Below, in pieces: positions 24,066 through 36,484 of a DNA stretch of 64,000 bases (positions within the stretch are counted from its first letter, which is position 1; each line of letters starts with the position of its first letter). The stretch lies in the NCBI GenBank assembly GCA_949358305.1, contig OX442320.1, forward strand, positions 11,858,259-11,922,258, in the 5' to 3' direction. The notes beneath the pieces are model-generated. The model was not told the origin of the DNA, did not search any database, and saw nothing but the letters and a program-made list of their open reading frames with translations. The position numbers and the translations under genes were made by a program. Source of the DNA: Strigamia acuminata. Its lineage: Eukaryota; Arthropoda; Chilopoda; Geophilomorpha; Linotaeniidae.

Positions 24066-26157
24066 ATGGATTGTATTTATTTCTTTGTGTTGTGCCTAAG
24101 TATTTGGCTTTGTTCAAGTTCTCCTGTGAGAAAAGATGAAAAGCACAAAGATAATAAGTTGTTGCTGATACTTTTGGATGGTTTTCGCTGGGATTACATT
24201 AACTACACTCGACCAGGTGGGGGATTCAAAAGGTTTGTTGAAGATGGGGTCCAAGCAGAATACATGGATCCTTTGTATCCTTCGGAATCATATCCCGGAT
24301 ACTACGCGATTGCAACAGGTAAAACCATAAGCAAACTTAAAAATCTAAAACACCAACCGGAAGTCCGCACAACTTAATTTCATTGATTTAATAGGGCTTT
24401 ATGGTGAATCTCATGGCATTCCACTGAATTATATGTACGATAAACCGACAAACGCTTTTTTCAAAATGATGCCGTACGAGGGCACCGATTTGCCCTTCTG
24501 GTGGGAGGAAGCGGAACCTCTCTGGGTGACGACAACTCGTCAGAATATAGCCACGGCTTCCTTCTTGTGGCCTGGTGGACATGTGTCCATAAATGGCATA
24601 AGACCGGCAATATTTACTCGTTATGAAAGGAAACATTTTCTTAGGACATTCCATCAGAACTTGGATCGGGCTTTGAAGTTGTTTGCCACCGATGAAATCA
24701 AATATGCTCAAGTATATTATCATTCAAACTGATAACATGTTTCTCAATACACACAAAATGTATTGCTACCGGAACACAATCTCTGCGCATACAGTGTTGC
24801 AGTGAAGCTATGCATTAATTAATTCAAACTAGTTTTATTTTTTCCTAGGTTTATTGTGAATATACTGATATAATTGGTCATTCCATGGGGCCGGATTTAG
24901 TAAAGGGTTCATTTCTGAATCTGTTGGATGGAATAATTGGCGAAATGTTGGACGGCGTAACAGCTAAGGGTCTTGATGATCGGGTAAATATGCTACAACG
25001 TGAAGTAATTTTTGTTTTCTGATGGTTTTTTTATTTAATTTTTTGTAGTTGAATGTTGTTATTGTTTCTGATCATGGCATGACTGAAACTGATCACTTTA
25101 ATGTGGTGACAATAGAGTTGGATAACATAATCACTCACGATGAAGTTGATTATGTGTTGGATAGAGGATCGCATGTTGGAATTTATCCGGCATTGGGCCA
25201 CGAACAAGAGGCAATATTTTTTTATACTTTAAAAATTACGTAAATAATTTAGATTTTTTTAGGTTTATATGAAACTAAAAGGAATTAAAGGACTCAGTGT
25301 TTACACACGCGATGAAATACCAGAGAGATATCATCTGAAAAGAAGCCAACGTGTTCCTCCAATATTTGTTCAAGCACATAAAGGATACTATCTTTCTGGA
25401 GTAAATAAAATATGAAATAAATGTATTTTTTATTTATTTTTTTTTTTTTTTTAAAGCTAAAAAATGATGATAAACAAGTTCCTCGGGATAAATATGATTG
25501 GCAATGGTATGGGTTCCATGGGTACGACACTGCCGAAGATCCCGACATGAGGGGTGTTTTTTTTGCCAGGGGACCGGGTGAGTTGACATCAATCTGGATG
25601 TAATTGTTTGTTTTTGCCCACATTGAACTGACGTAAACACATATCTGACTAAAAAAATTTAGTTTGCATATTTTTATAATTTTTTATAATTTTTATTTTT
25701 TTTTGGGTATATATTGTATGCGCATGAAACGAATTTTATTTTGCATAAATATCCGCCCTTTAATCATAAAATTAGTGAGGTCAGTCTAGTAATTCAGTGA
25801 TCGTCGTAAATGGAAGTGTTACTACGTTGTTATGTAATGTTATTTCATTCCAATGGTTATTCTGTCGAAAACTGACAAAGAAAGGGAAGTGAAAAAATGA
25901 AAAATAGATCAATAAATTTGTCAATGGGAATAAATGTCAGAAATGTCAGAATTGTTGTTGAATGTGCATTGGTACACGTGCTAGTAATTTGATTAAACTG
26001 AAAATGAGAAGAATTTCACTTTTCAGATTTTAAGAAAAATTTGCTCACACCACCCATCGACATAGTGGACCCTTATAATCTGTTGGCCACTTTACTTGGA
26101 ATCGAACCAATCCGAAACAATGGTTCTTGGTCAAGGGTCAAAGATATGCTCATTTAG
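24066..26157 (+). CDS. ENPP6-like phosphodiesterase, tandem copy B
   Basis: Seven exons (24066-24318, 24395-24711, 24849-24983, 25049-25210, 25263-25400, 25457-25577, 26027-26157) give 418 aa. A signal peptide (YFFVLCLSIWLCSSS) precedes LLLILLDGFRWDYI, PSESYPGYYAIATGL with the Ser nucleophile, LNYMYD, YTDIIGHSMG, VSDHGM and FHGYDTAEDPDMRGVFF. The metal ligands and nucleophile known for ENPP6 all have a counterpart, so an active secreted phosphodiesterase is expected; the substrate (choline phosphodiesters) is inferred from ENPP6. Intron 4 (25211-25262) seems to use a GC-AG splice pair (CAAGAG|GCAATA), since no GT is in phase and the same junction in copies C and D is a normal GTAAGT. No GPI-signal-like tail is present. 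Confidence 0.92.
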
Positions 26158-26772
26158 GCAGAAGAAATTACTATCATTTAAAGATTGCTAAACCCTAATA
26201 ATAGAAATTTAGTTTTGTCACGAATGAAAGTGTGTATTAAGTTATCCAGCAGCCACTTTTTCTCTGTAATTACAGTGGAATTGTGTAATAAAAAAGTGTA
26301 TACGAATTTAGGAGAATAATCATAAAATTTCAACACAATGAAGCAATTTTGTTATTGTAAATTGAAACCAATTAAAGGAGGTGTAAATCAAAGCGAAGAA
26401 ATGTAAATGGGTAATGAGGTGGTATTGTGGGTGGAAAATACTATTTTCACTTGTGTATCTGTATCAGTTGTATCTACTTGTATAGGCATTATGAGGGTTT
26501 TTCTAAGGTAAAAGTAGCGGCCGCAAAACTGTAATAACACATTAAAGAAAAATTAGAGTTGGTGTTCTGTTGAGTTGTTTGTGTCCTTGGAAAATTGAAG
26601 GAAACCTTTTCATTTATTATCCAATCTGTCGAATTGTCATCAATGACACGCATTGAGTGATTCACACCTACAACTCATGATTCCCACCAGGAAGTTGAAT
26701 AGATATTATAGTAGGGTTGTACTAGTATAAATAGAATGAGGAATTGGGGACGTGCAGAAATCGAATCAAACG
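26158..26772. other. Spacer and promoter of ENPP copy C
   Basis: The part from about 26340 is related to the spacer in front of copy D (from about 28560). Both share, in order, an ATTGAAACCAATTAAAGG-like block, GCGAAGAAAT, GTTGTTTGTGT and an AATTGTCATC block. The duplicated unit therefore covers promoter plus gene. A TATA box lies at its right end. Confidence 0.55.
26726..26733 (+). promoter_or_regulatory. TATA box of ENPP copy C
   Basis: TATAAATA lies 47 bp before the ATG at 26773. Transcription should start near 26755, so the ATG at 26752 would be lost or too close to the cap and the ATG at 26773 (MKPSLILYIG) is the likelier start. Confidence 0.6.
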
Positions 26773-28431
26773 ATGAAACCTTCACTCATACTCTACATCG
26801 GCCTCTTGCTAGTGAGTATCGTTGAAGGTGCCGATAAGAAGCTGTTAGCAATTTTGTTGGACGGTTTTCGCTGGGACTACACTCCATCATTCGGTGGATT
26901 TCACGAATTCGTCAAAGATGGCGTCAAAGCGGAATACATGTCTCCCGTCTATCCATCCGAATCCTATCCAGGATATTACGCATTCATGACAGGTAAAAAA
27001 AACACAAAAATCATTTATTTTTGTATATTAATTTTTTTTCTTTTAAGGTTTGTACGGCGATGTGAATGGAATTCCATTGAACTAGATGTACGATCCAGAA
27101 AAGAATGTCTTTTTTGAAATGTTCCCTTCGAACCAGACGGGGCAGCCATTTTGGTGGGAGAGAACGGAGCCGTTGTGGATCACGACGACCTGTCAAAATA
27201 TACCGACTGGCAGTTTCCACTGGCCGGGTGGCCACGTGCCTATAAATGGAATATTACCGGACATTCATACGCCGTATACTGGACACATGTACACGTCTTC
27301 CGAATGCGGTGAAGATTTGAAAACGGCTGTCGATTTACTTGCCAATGATACACTCACGTACGCTCAGGTACAGAAGCTGGAATAAAATATTGAGACGTGC
27401 CAGGTTAGCATTATTAATTTTCTATTTTCGTTTTGTTTGTGTTAAGACTTATTGCGAGTTCCCGGATTTGTACGGTCATGCTTTAGGTCCTTTTGCAGTC
27501 AAGAATATACTGGTTCCTTTGTTTATGAATCCTTTAATTAGTGGTTTACTGAAGAATATCAAAAAGAACAAACTAGAAGACAAGGTATATAAGTTTACGC
27601 AGTTGAAATTGTGAAAGTATTTTTTATTTATTGTTTTTTTTTGCAGTTAAATGTTATTATTGTTTCTGATCATGGCATGGCGAATACATTTCCTCTCAGT
27701 GTTAAAGAAATCAAATTAGCCGATGTTGGCATTGATGCGGCTGATATCGAATACATTTTGGATAGAGGTTCGCACGTTGGAATTTATCCAGCAGATGGCA
27801 AAAGTGACAAGGTAAGTGGTGGCAAAGATGCCAATCACAGCCTCCATGAGCTTATATGTTGGCCTTTACATATCTTTTCAAGTCTAGTTTTTGTTCGGCT
27901 TCAGATTTATACTTTGGCGAAAAAACTGAAAGGTGTCAATGTGTACTACAAAGACGAACTTCCGGAGAAGTTTCATTTGAGGGACAGTGACAGGGTTCCA
28001 CCAATATTCATTCAAGTGCTGAAAGGATATTATCTTGCAGAAGTAATTGGTCTAATCGAGTTTTGAGTTTACTTCTAATTCATTGTCTCGTTACTAAAGT
28101 TAAGTAAGAGTGACAATGGTAAAAAAAAGCCAGAAGGTAATGGATGGCAATATTTTGGGTTCCATGGTTATGATGCAGACACTTTTAAAGATATGCAAGG
28201 CGTTTTTATGGCCAGAGGTCCAGGTTTGTAGTTCAAAGTTCAAACAAATTGAAGAGTGCACATACTGGTTTTCTATTTTATTTGTATTCAACAGATTTTA
28301 AGAAGGGGAAGACAATTCCACCAATAAAAATAGTTGATCCTTATAATTTAATGCTGCATTTATTAGGCATTGACTCAGAGTTACTGCCAAATAATGGCAC
28401 TTGGTCGCATATTAAGGATGTATTAGTTTGA
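26773..28431 (+). pseudogene. ENPP6-like copy C with an in-frame stop codon
   Basis: Exons 26773-26992, 27048-27367, 27447-27584, 27647-27811, 27905-28042, 28100-28223 and 28295-28431 mirror copy D exactly. All introns keep GT-AG and all phases are intact. The only lesion seen is TAG at 27083-27085, where copy D has TAC (Tyr of the conserved NYMYDP). As written, the protein would end after about 85 residues, beyond the Ser nucleophile but before most metal ligands. The rest stays coding-like: VSDHGM, LDRGSHVGIYP, GFHGYDADTFKDMQG. This suggests a very recent loss, a polymorphic null allele, stop-codon readthrough, or a base-call error. The signal peptide ILYIGLLLVSIVEG is intact. Confidence 0.75.
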
Positions 28432-28966
28432 CAAATGTTATGAATAAATTAAACAGTTGTGGTGGACTTGTGATGTGTTATTTCTCTTTTGATTTAACGA
28501 CACAAGCACCTGCTTTGCGAGATTATTGATTTTTATCACAATGGTCTATTCTTGAACAGAATGAAGAAACTTTGTTATGGTAAATTGAAATCAATTGAAA
28601 GAGTAAACAATGGTGTAAACCGTAATTTACATGTGCTCTGCGTGCGATTGAAGCGAAGAAATCCAAATGGAGGCGAATGAAGTTGTTGTTAATCTCAATT
28701 TTTTTGTCTGTGGAAAACGCTCTTTTCACTTCTAGTTAAACCTAAGAGTTTTCCACCACAAAGAGGATTTTTACGAGGTAAAAGAACCTGTGTAATACCT
28801 CGTATTAAACGAAATTAAGTTATTTTCATGTTCAGTTGTTTGTGTTGTTGGAAAGGCGAGGGGAAACTAATTTCCTGCCTATAACGTTGACATTTATCGC
28901 ACGATTTGTCAAATTGTCATCGTAATACATTCATCTTCACACACATAACTGTCGACAGTGAGACAA

Positions 28967-28974
28967 TATAAATG
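28967..28974 (+). promoter_or_regulatory. TATA-like box of ENPP copy D
   Basis: TATAAATG corresponds by position to the TATA box of copy C, but it is only 16-22 bp before the candidate start codons (28983, 28986, 28989), against 47 bp in copy C. Either the 5' UTR is extremely short or a different start site is used. Confidence 0.4.
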
Positions 28975-28988
28975 GATAGGAAATGATG

Positions 28989-30705
28989 ATGAAACGATCA
29001 CTCATACTGTACATCAGCCTCGTGCTAGTGAGTATCGTTGAAGGTGCCGATAAGAAGCTGTTAGTAATTATGTTGGATGGTTTTCGCTGGGACTACACTC
29101 CATCATTCGGTGGTTTTCACGAATTCATCAAAGATGGCGTCAAAGCGGAATACATGTCTCCCGTCTATCCGTCCGAATCCTTTCCAGGCTACTACGCATT
29201 CATGACAGGTAGAAAAACACACGGAAATAATTGATTTTTGTATATTTATTTTTTTATTTAAGGTTTGTACGGCGATGTGAATGGAATTCCATTGAACTAC
29301 ATGTACGATCCAGAGAGGAATGTTTTCTTTGAAATGTTACCTTCGAAGCAGACGGAGCTGCCGTTTTGGTGGGAGAGAGCGGAGCCGTTGTGGATCACGA
29401 CGACCCGTCAAAATATATCGACCGGTAGTTTCCATTGGCCCGGTGGTGACGTGCCTATCTATGGAATAAAACCGGACTTTCACACGCCGTATACTGGACG
29501 TATGTACACGGCTTCCGAATGCGGTGATGATTTGAAAACGGCTCTCGATTTACTTGCCGATGATACACTCACGTACGCACAGGTACAGATGTCAAACATT
29601 GAGGTATGCCAGGTTAGCATTATTAATTTTCTATTTTCGTTTTCTTTATGTTAAGACTTATTGCGAGTTCCCGGATCTGTACGGTCATGCTTTCGGTCCT
29701 CTTGCAGTCAAGAGGTTACTAGTTCCTTTCTTTTTGAATCCTTTAATCAGTGATTTATTGAAGAATATCAAAAGGAAACAACTGGATGATAACGTATTTA
29801 TATGAGTTTACAGTTGAAATTGTCAAAGTATTTTTTTTATGTTGCTTTTACAGTTAAATGTTATTATTGTTTCCGATCATGGAATGACGAACACTTTTCC
29901 ACTCAGTGTTAGGATAATCAAATTTGGTGATGTTGGCATTACTTCGGCCGACATTGAATATATTTTGAATAGAGGTTCTCATGCTGGAATTTATCCAGCA
30001 GGTGGCAAAAGTGACAAGGTAAGTGTAAGAGCTAAGAGTCGTGGCAAAGATGCCAGTCACAGCTTCCATGAGCGGATACGTGGAACCTTTATGGGGTTGC
30101 TTGCTTTTTAAAAGCTCAAAATCAAACCTCGTGGGGGCCTAAACGTCCCTGATGTCTGCTTTTTATTTGCTTTTAGATTTATACTCAGTTGAAAAAGCTG
30201 AAAGGTGTCAATGTGTATTATAAAGACGAACTTCCGGAGAGATTTCATTTAAGGGACAGTGACAGGGTTCCACCAATATTTGTTGAAGTGCTTAAAGGAT
30301 ATTATCTTACAGAAGTAATGGGTTTAATCGAGTTTGGAGCTTATTTCCGATAAATTTTCTTCTTCTAAAAGCTGAATGACAATAGTAAAAAAAAGCCAGA
30401 AGGTAATGGATGGCAATATTTTGGGTTCCATGGTTACGATGCAGATGCTTTTAAAGATATGCAAGGCATTTTTATGGCCAGAGGTCCAGGTGTGTAGTTT
30501 ACTAGTTGTAAACAAATTGAAGAGTGCATTGTATAACTGTTTTTGTTTGTTTTATTTTTATTTAACAGATTTTAAGAAGGGAAAAACAATTCCACCAATA
30601 AAAATAGTTGATCCTTATAATTTAATGTTGCATTTATTAGGCATTGACTCAGAGTTACTGCCAAATAATGGCACTTGGTCGAATATTGAAGATGTTTTAG
30701 TTTAA
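28989..30705 (+). CDS. ENPP6-like phosphodiesterase, tandem copy D
   Basis: Exons 28989-29208, 29263-29582, 29656-29793, 29854-30018, 30177-30314, 30372-30489 and 30569-30705 give 411 aa; ATGs at 28983 and 28986 are in frame and would add two residues. A signal peptide (LILYISLVLVSIVEG) is followed by LLVIMLDGFRWDYT, PSESFPGYYAFMTGL with the Ser nucleophile, LNYMYDP, FPDLYGHAFGP, VSDHGM, NRGSHAGIYP and GFHGYDADAFKDMQG. It is intact and very similar to copy C, so these two arose by a recent tandem duplication; A and B are older. A secreted choline-phosphodiester hydrolase is inferred from ENPP6. There is no GPI-type tail. Confidence 0.92.
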
Positions 30706-31274
30706 CTTTGCTTTCAAAAATATTCTGAGAAAATTAAACAGTTCGACTTAATTTATTTTTATGTTAATGGTGCACATAAAATAAAGGCTAAAGTTTCTGC
30801 TTTCAATTGTAATTGAAACCAATGCGGACGATTTTGTTTAAAATAAATTAAATAATTTTGACACGACAGTGTGATAAATTGTGAATAAAATAATTAAATT
30901 TGTAATTCGAAAAGACAATAAAGTCTTTCTTAGTTGTTTAATGACGATTTAAGTAGCAATAATAAACAACAACCCTAAAAATAGGCCTATAATTGGTCAA
31001 TTAGCGGAGCTTAATAACATTTAGTACCGAATGCTACCACAAGAGTGCTGAATATCCACGACAGCATTCTGCAGCATAGAACCCTCGTCCTGCTTTGCTC
31101 GTAGACAGAAAACAAGGTTGAAATATTTTTTAAGCTCTAATTTAATTACTTATAAAAATTAGCTTTAAATTCTAATAAACGTAAAAATAAAAAGCGCGCT
31201 GGTGAAATTAAATTGCCAACATCCGGGTCTTAGCTTTCACCCGTATTCGACAGCTTGCACCCGTTCCGTTCGCC
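30706..31274. other. Intergenic: ENPP array end and SAFB promoter
   Basis: The sequence is AT-rich up to ~31.19 kb, then GC-richer around the SAFB start. A short stretch near 30.80 kb (TTGTAATTGAAACCAAT) resembles the spacer sequence of the ENPP repeat unit. No gene is seen. Confidence 0.4.
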
Positions 31275-34200
31275 ATGGCTGCTGACGGCGACGTCGTTCG
31301 GAAAAAACTGCAAGAATTACGCGTGATAGATCTAAAAGCCGAGTTGGAAAAGAGGGATTTAGACAAAACCGGCGTGAAGGCGGTGTTGGTCGAGCGATTG
31401 GAGAAGGTAATATCGATCGCGCTGACACGTTTCTTTTGACAACCGCAACAAACAAACAAATGAAAATGGCGGATACAGAGGCGGCCATTTTGCCCGTTTC
31501 ATCCATATTGAATTTAATCGCTGCGTCGGCACATTAAAAACGTTTTTATTGCAACTTTAGCATTGTTCTAGGCTTTACGAGACGAAGGTTGCGACCCGGA
31601 TGAGTATTTGATCGAAGTGAACGAAGCTTCGCCCGTGAAGAAAACAAAAAGGACAAATAGTGAGTTTTTTTTTCCACTATTTTTCATTATTTACACTTTT
31701 TTTCAATTCATTTTTTTTTTAAATAGAAAAACTCACAAGGGATGACGAGTCTGAGACTCAAAGCAATTTGGACGAGTCGCACGATTTGAATTTCGACGAC
31801 GAAGAGAAGGATACGGACGAGGAAAAAGAGGAGAAGGTTGGCCAATTTATTTATTTGAGCTTTCGGTCGAAAAATGTATTAAATTATTGATTTTTCGGTT
31901 CAGCAACTTTGTATGGATACAAATTACATGATGGGTGAAGACGCGATTAATTTGTCGGTGGAAGAAGAGGAAAAACTGCTGACCGAAGAGGTTTTTGGTG
32001 GATTTGTGCTCGAAATCGTCAATTTTTAATGATTATTTTTTTTGTGTGTTTTAGGATGAAATTAGTGATGTAAAGGAGTCGAAAGGTAATTTGTTAATTT
32101 TGTCTTTTAGTTTTTTTTTTGTTTTTTTAATTTTACGAAAAGAAGACGAAGCATTTAAAGAGCAACTTGTTTCCGACGCGATGAATGTGGACATTTCAAC
32201 TAAAAAGAAGAAGAACAACAACAAAAAAAAGAATGGAGAGGAAAAATGAGCAACGAATGGACAAATGGACGAATTAATTAATGTGATCGACGCCAAAAAA
32301 AGAACTCGAAATGCCAGATGAATGGATTAAACGGGACAGACAAATTGCTAAAAGCTTTCAACGTGGGAGTGGAAATTGTACAGCGGCAAGCAACCGAGAC
32401 TGCTGCGGAAAACAAACAAAAACAGTTTCCAATTAATTTGGACAACTGCACCTTACGCGTCAAATTACCAACAACATTTAAAAAAAATCGAATAACAGAC
32501 ATTCTCTGGCCGTGTTTCAACATGAAGGAACTGGGAAAAGTGCAAAACAAAAGGCCAACGAGGGATTTTATTGGAACTGAACGTGAAAATCGGATCAAAA
32601 ACTTAAAACAAATGGGAAGAAATGAAGATTGTGACCTCTAGGGTGCCGTGAATGACTTAAATCTCACGGCACCTGAAATTGAAGGAAACAAGTTGCTCTT
32701 TGCGTGAAAAATGCTTAGAGGTTTGCATCATTTTTTTTTTTTTTTTTTTTTTTTTCGTTTAAAAAATGGAAAAAAAAGAAAAAAATGTCGGCAAAGGTCC
32801 GTGGGTCGTTTTAGAAATGTTAAGAAGTTTTCTTTTCTGTTTTTGTTGCTCGAACAAAATTTGATTTGCTCTAAAACGAATGTGCAATTGAATTTCAGTA
32901 GAAACTTGTGTGGAAGAAAACAACACCTCCACTGGCATTAGTCGTGAAGAGGAAGTTGTTGGTTGTAGGGCGGGTGGGGGTGTCGAAGAAGGTGTTCGGA
33001 AGGACGGCCGCCAACGTGTTAGCAGCGGTACTAATGCGCATTGTGATGATGCAAATTTGCCATTAATAGTTGATGTTGATGACAACAACACACGCACGGA
33101 TGGCGATGCGGACGCTGAGAAAGCGCAACCGAAAGCGAAAGCGCAGAAGGATGAGGACGCCAAGATGGAGGACGGCGACGCCAAGATGAAGGAGGATGTC
33201 GCCGGGAGCAAGTCGGCGGAGGGTGGCGACGATGTTAAGAAAGAGCCGAAGGCGGGCGACCGTGACCGTGACCGCGACCGCGACGGCGACGGCGGAGCGG
33301 AAGAAGAGGAGGAGGAGGAGAAAAGTGGCGCGGCGAGCAAGGAAAAGACGGAAACGGAAACGCCCGCTGGAGGCGAGGGGGATAAGAAGTGCGCCGTGAC
33401 AGCCACGGCCACGGCGGCGGCTGCGGCGGCGGTGAAAAGTGAGAAAAAGGAAAATGGCGAAAAGCCTGGTTCGCCGAATAGCAAGACCAAGAGGTTTGTT
33501 ATGCTAATTGTTGTCAGAAATTATTTGGAATTAGCGAGACGTGGGTCCGCGAGTCTATGAAGAAAGATGATGGAAAGTTTTTTAAGTTGTTGGATGCAGC
33601 TGACTGAGCGCTTTTTCGCTTTTGGACCGAAGATTCGACGGAGAACTCTCTCTCTCTCTCTCATTTTTTTTTTTTTAATTTTTTTTTTAATTTTTATTAA
33701 CTGGATGAAGGTAGTTGATAGAATTTATTGATTACTTTATTTTGGTTTGTTTATTTATTTTTCATTTATTTTTCATTTTGGTGTTTTTGTTTTTTCTGGG
33801 ATGATAGTAATATTTTGGTATTTGAACTCTTTCAGCACGGCGGGAAAAGGCAAGGTGGCGAATAAGGACGAGAAAGGTATGAGAAAAAATTTTTTTTTTA
33901 AAAAAAAATGTTTCTAATATTTTTTTTTTGTTTTTATAGATAAAAAGACTCGAGTTTCCCCGGCCAGTAGTCGCAATCTGTGGGTGAGTGGTTTGTCGTC
34001 GACTACGAGGGCAACTGATTTGAAGACGGTTTTTAGTAAATACGGCAAGGTGTGATGCAAATTGTGTTTGTAGAAAAGAAATGAGTTGTTAATTTGAATT
34101 TGTTGGTTGTTAGGTGCTCGGAGCGAAGGTTGTGACGAATGCGCGCACTCCCGGCACTAGGTGTTACGGGTTCGTGACGATGGCGTCGAGCGAAGAAGCC

Positions 34201-36261
34201 ACCAAGTGCATTCAACATCTGCACAAGACGGAGTTGCACGGCCGGATGATATCGGTCGAGAAGGTTTCGAGAAATTTGCATTTAATTTGAAAAATTGGAA
34301 AATTGAAATTTGTTGTTTAATTAGGCGAAGAACGAGCCGAGCGTTCCGATGAAAAAGGCGGACGGGAAGACGGTGTCGTCGGTGAAAAAGACGGTGGTCA
34401 AGGAGAACTCGAAGAGCGAGCCGGTCAAGAGCTCCGAAACGAAGAAAAGCGAAAGCGAAAGTGAATTTTCATAGGATTTTGATTGAAATGGATGTTGGAT
34501 GTTAAATGGCATTTGGTTGCAGGTACGGACGCGAAGAAGGAGGGCTCGACGGAGAAGAAAGCCGAGACGAACAGCGCGAAGCCGGAAGTGGAGAAGGAGA
34601 AGAAGGCGGGCGCGAAGACGCCGAACAAAGAAAAAGAGGCGAAGAAGTCGAAGGAGCGCGATACGACGCGAAACATTCCACAACGTCGAAGCAGGGAAGG
34701 CGACGCGAGGAGAATGGGGCGGGGAATGCACAATCCGCGAATGTTTCACCCACGGAGAGGGGGGTTCGTGGGCAACAGGCAGGGAAACCCCATCTTGAGG
34801 CGAGCCATGATGCTCATGAGGAAACCGCCGATGATTAATTCGCATAATTTGCTCACTTTTAAGAAAATTAAGGTGAAAAAGACATTTTGTTTGTTTGATT
34901 TATTTATTGATTGATTTATTTTCATGATAGGATGAACAGTTGAGACAGAGGGAACGTGACAGGGAGCGCGAAATGAGGGAAGCGGATCGCAGGCGGCAAG
35001 AAGAGATGTTTCGGCAGCGGGAGATCGAACGGAAGCAGCGGGAAGAGGCGATCCGGCTCGAGAGGGAGCGCGAGAGGCTGAGAATCGAGCGGGAGAAGCT
35101 GGAGCGCGAAAAGGCCGAAGTGATGCGACTGGAGAGGGAGAAACAGAGGATCGAGAGAGAGAGGATCGAACGTGAGAGAGAAGATCTGAGGCGAAGGGAA
35201 CATTTTAAGTAAATTTAAAAGAATTTAAAAAATAAAAAAAAGATTAAATTTTTATTTTTTATTTGTTAGATTGGACGATCATCGACGTCCCGTGAAACGC
35301 CCCTTCGAGGCCCGCGGATCGGACACGTACTGGGACGAGAGGAAAAGGATGGCCATGACGGCGGTCCAGGGCAGGTAAGAGGCGACTGAGTTATTAGGTG
35401 GATGAAATTCTCGACGTTTATTTTTAATTTGATAATTTCAGAAGGGAGCGTACGGCGTACGAAAGTCGCGTGAGCGCCGCAGCTGCGGGTCCCGTGGCCT
35501 ACAAACGCGACATGGAACGATTCGAGCGGCGCGATGCGCGCACCGCCGACGCGCCGCCGACGCGGGCCGAGGTCGGGCGGTTTGACGAGACTGTGCGACG
35601 GGTGATCGGTCGCGACCGCGACGACCGGCGGGTGATCGAGAGGGGCCGCGAAGTGGAGCGATTCCGACCGCAACGCGACGCGGATTTGAGGGGCCGCGAG
35701 CGGGACGCGGGTCGCGACGACCGCACGGTGTCGATCCGCGACGTGGTGCGACGGCCCCAGACGCGCGACGACTGGAAGGGGCCGAGCCAGGAGAAACGCG
35801 GCCACGAGATCTCGCGCGTCCGCTACGAGGGCGCAAAGTTGGTGTCGAACAGCTCGACGAACTTCGCGAGCGGCACGTCGCGTTCGATGAGCGACTCGTG
35901 GCACGGGTCGGGGCCGTCGGAGCACCGGGGCACGTCCAAGACGTACTCGGGCGGCGGCATCCTGAGCGCGCCCGGCAGGGAGCAGTGGAACGCCGCGCGC
36001 AAGGTGGAGTCGTCGCACGGCCAGTCGTGGAACCGCAGCGAGGGACAGAGCGATCGCTGGTCGGCGGGCATGAGCGGCGGCCTGAGGAACCAGCAGAGCC
36101 TCAGCATGAATCAGTCGTTGCTGAGCGCGCCGCAGAGCTCCGTGTACAGCGCGAATCCTTCGGGGGGCAGCGGCGGGCTGCTCCTCAATGTCGGCAGCGG
36201 TTCCTATTCCAGCGACAGATACGACGGCTATAAAGGCGTCAGTTCGACACGCAGATACTGA
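31275..36261 (+). CDS. SAFB: Scaffold attachment factor B-like SAP/RRM protein
   Basis: Fourteen exons join in phase: 31275-31406, 31572-31659, 31727-31836, 31904-31990, 32055-32085, 32899-33493, 33836-33876, 33940-34049, 34114-34263, 34325-34460, 34523-34872, 34931-35208, 35270-35374 and 35442-36261, giving 1010 aa. Residues ~10-44 form a SAP DNA-binding motif ([27 protein letters not shown]). A long acidic/Lys-Glu-rich part follows. Residues ~370-447 form an RRM ([40 protein letters not shown]). Then come an Arg/Glu-rich helix (~610-700) and an Arg/Gly/Ser-rich tail. This is the order in SAFB, SAFB2 and SLTM, nuclear matrix proteins that couple chromatin, transcription and RNA processing. 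A poly(A) signal AATAAA is at 36440-36445. An alternative terminal exon at 32143 could make a truncated SAP-only isoform. Confidence 0.93.
32143..32249 (+). CDS. Possible alternative last exon of the SAFB-like gene
   Basis: After the exon ending 32085, a 3' splice site at ~32142 (ACGAAAAG|) continues the frame as [20 protein letters not shown], followed by a Lys/Asn-rich tail and TGA at 32247-32249. It would give a ~185-aa protein with the SAP motif and acidic region but no RRM. The acceptor is weak compared with the one at 32898. The ~650 bp to the next exon holds no other constitutive exon and includes a T-run near 32.73 kb. Confidence 0.4.
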
Positions 36262-36484
36262 GACAGAAAGAGAGAAACAAACGATGTTTAGTTTAGTTTA
36301 GTTAGGGTTTAGTTAGGTAGTCGTAGTTGTAATTGTAGTTTAGTTTTCAGTTCATTATTCCATTTTTTTTTTTCATTCTTTTTTCATGTTTTGGGAGATG
36401 TTTTATCACGTTGTATTTGTCCCACTGTAATAAGTGCTCAATAAAGTGGATTTAAAAGCGATTTTTCTTGTTTTTCTTGTCTTT

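Noticed and set aside
32318-32641. 107-codon open frame between SAFB exons
   Set aside because: No similarity recognised, no splice sites in phase with SAFB exons; more likely intron or 3' UTR of the short isoform.
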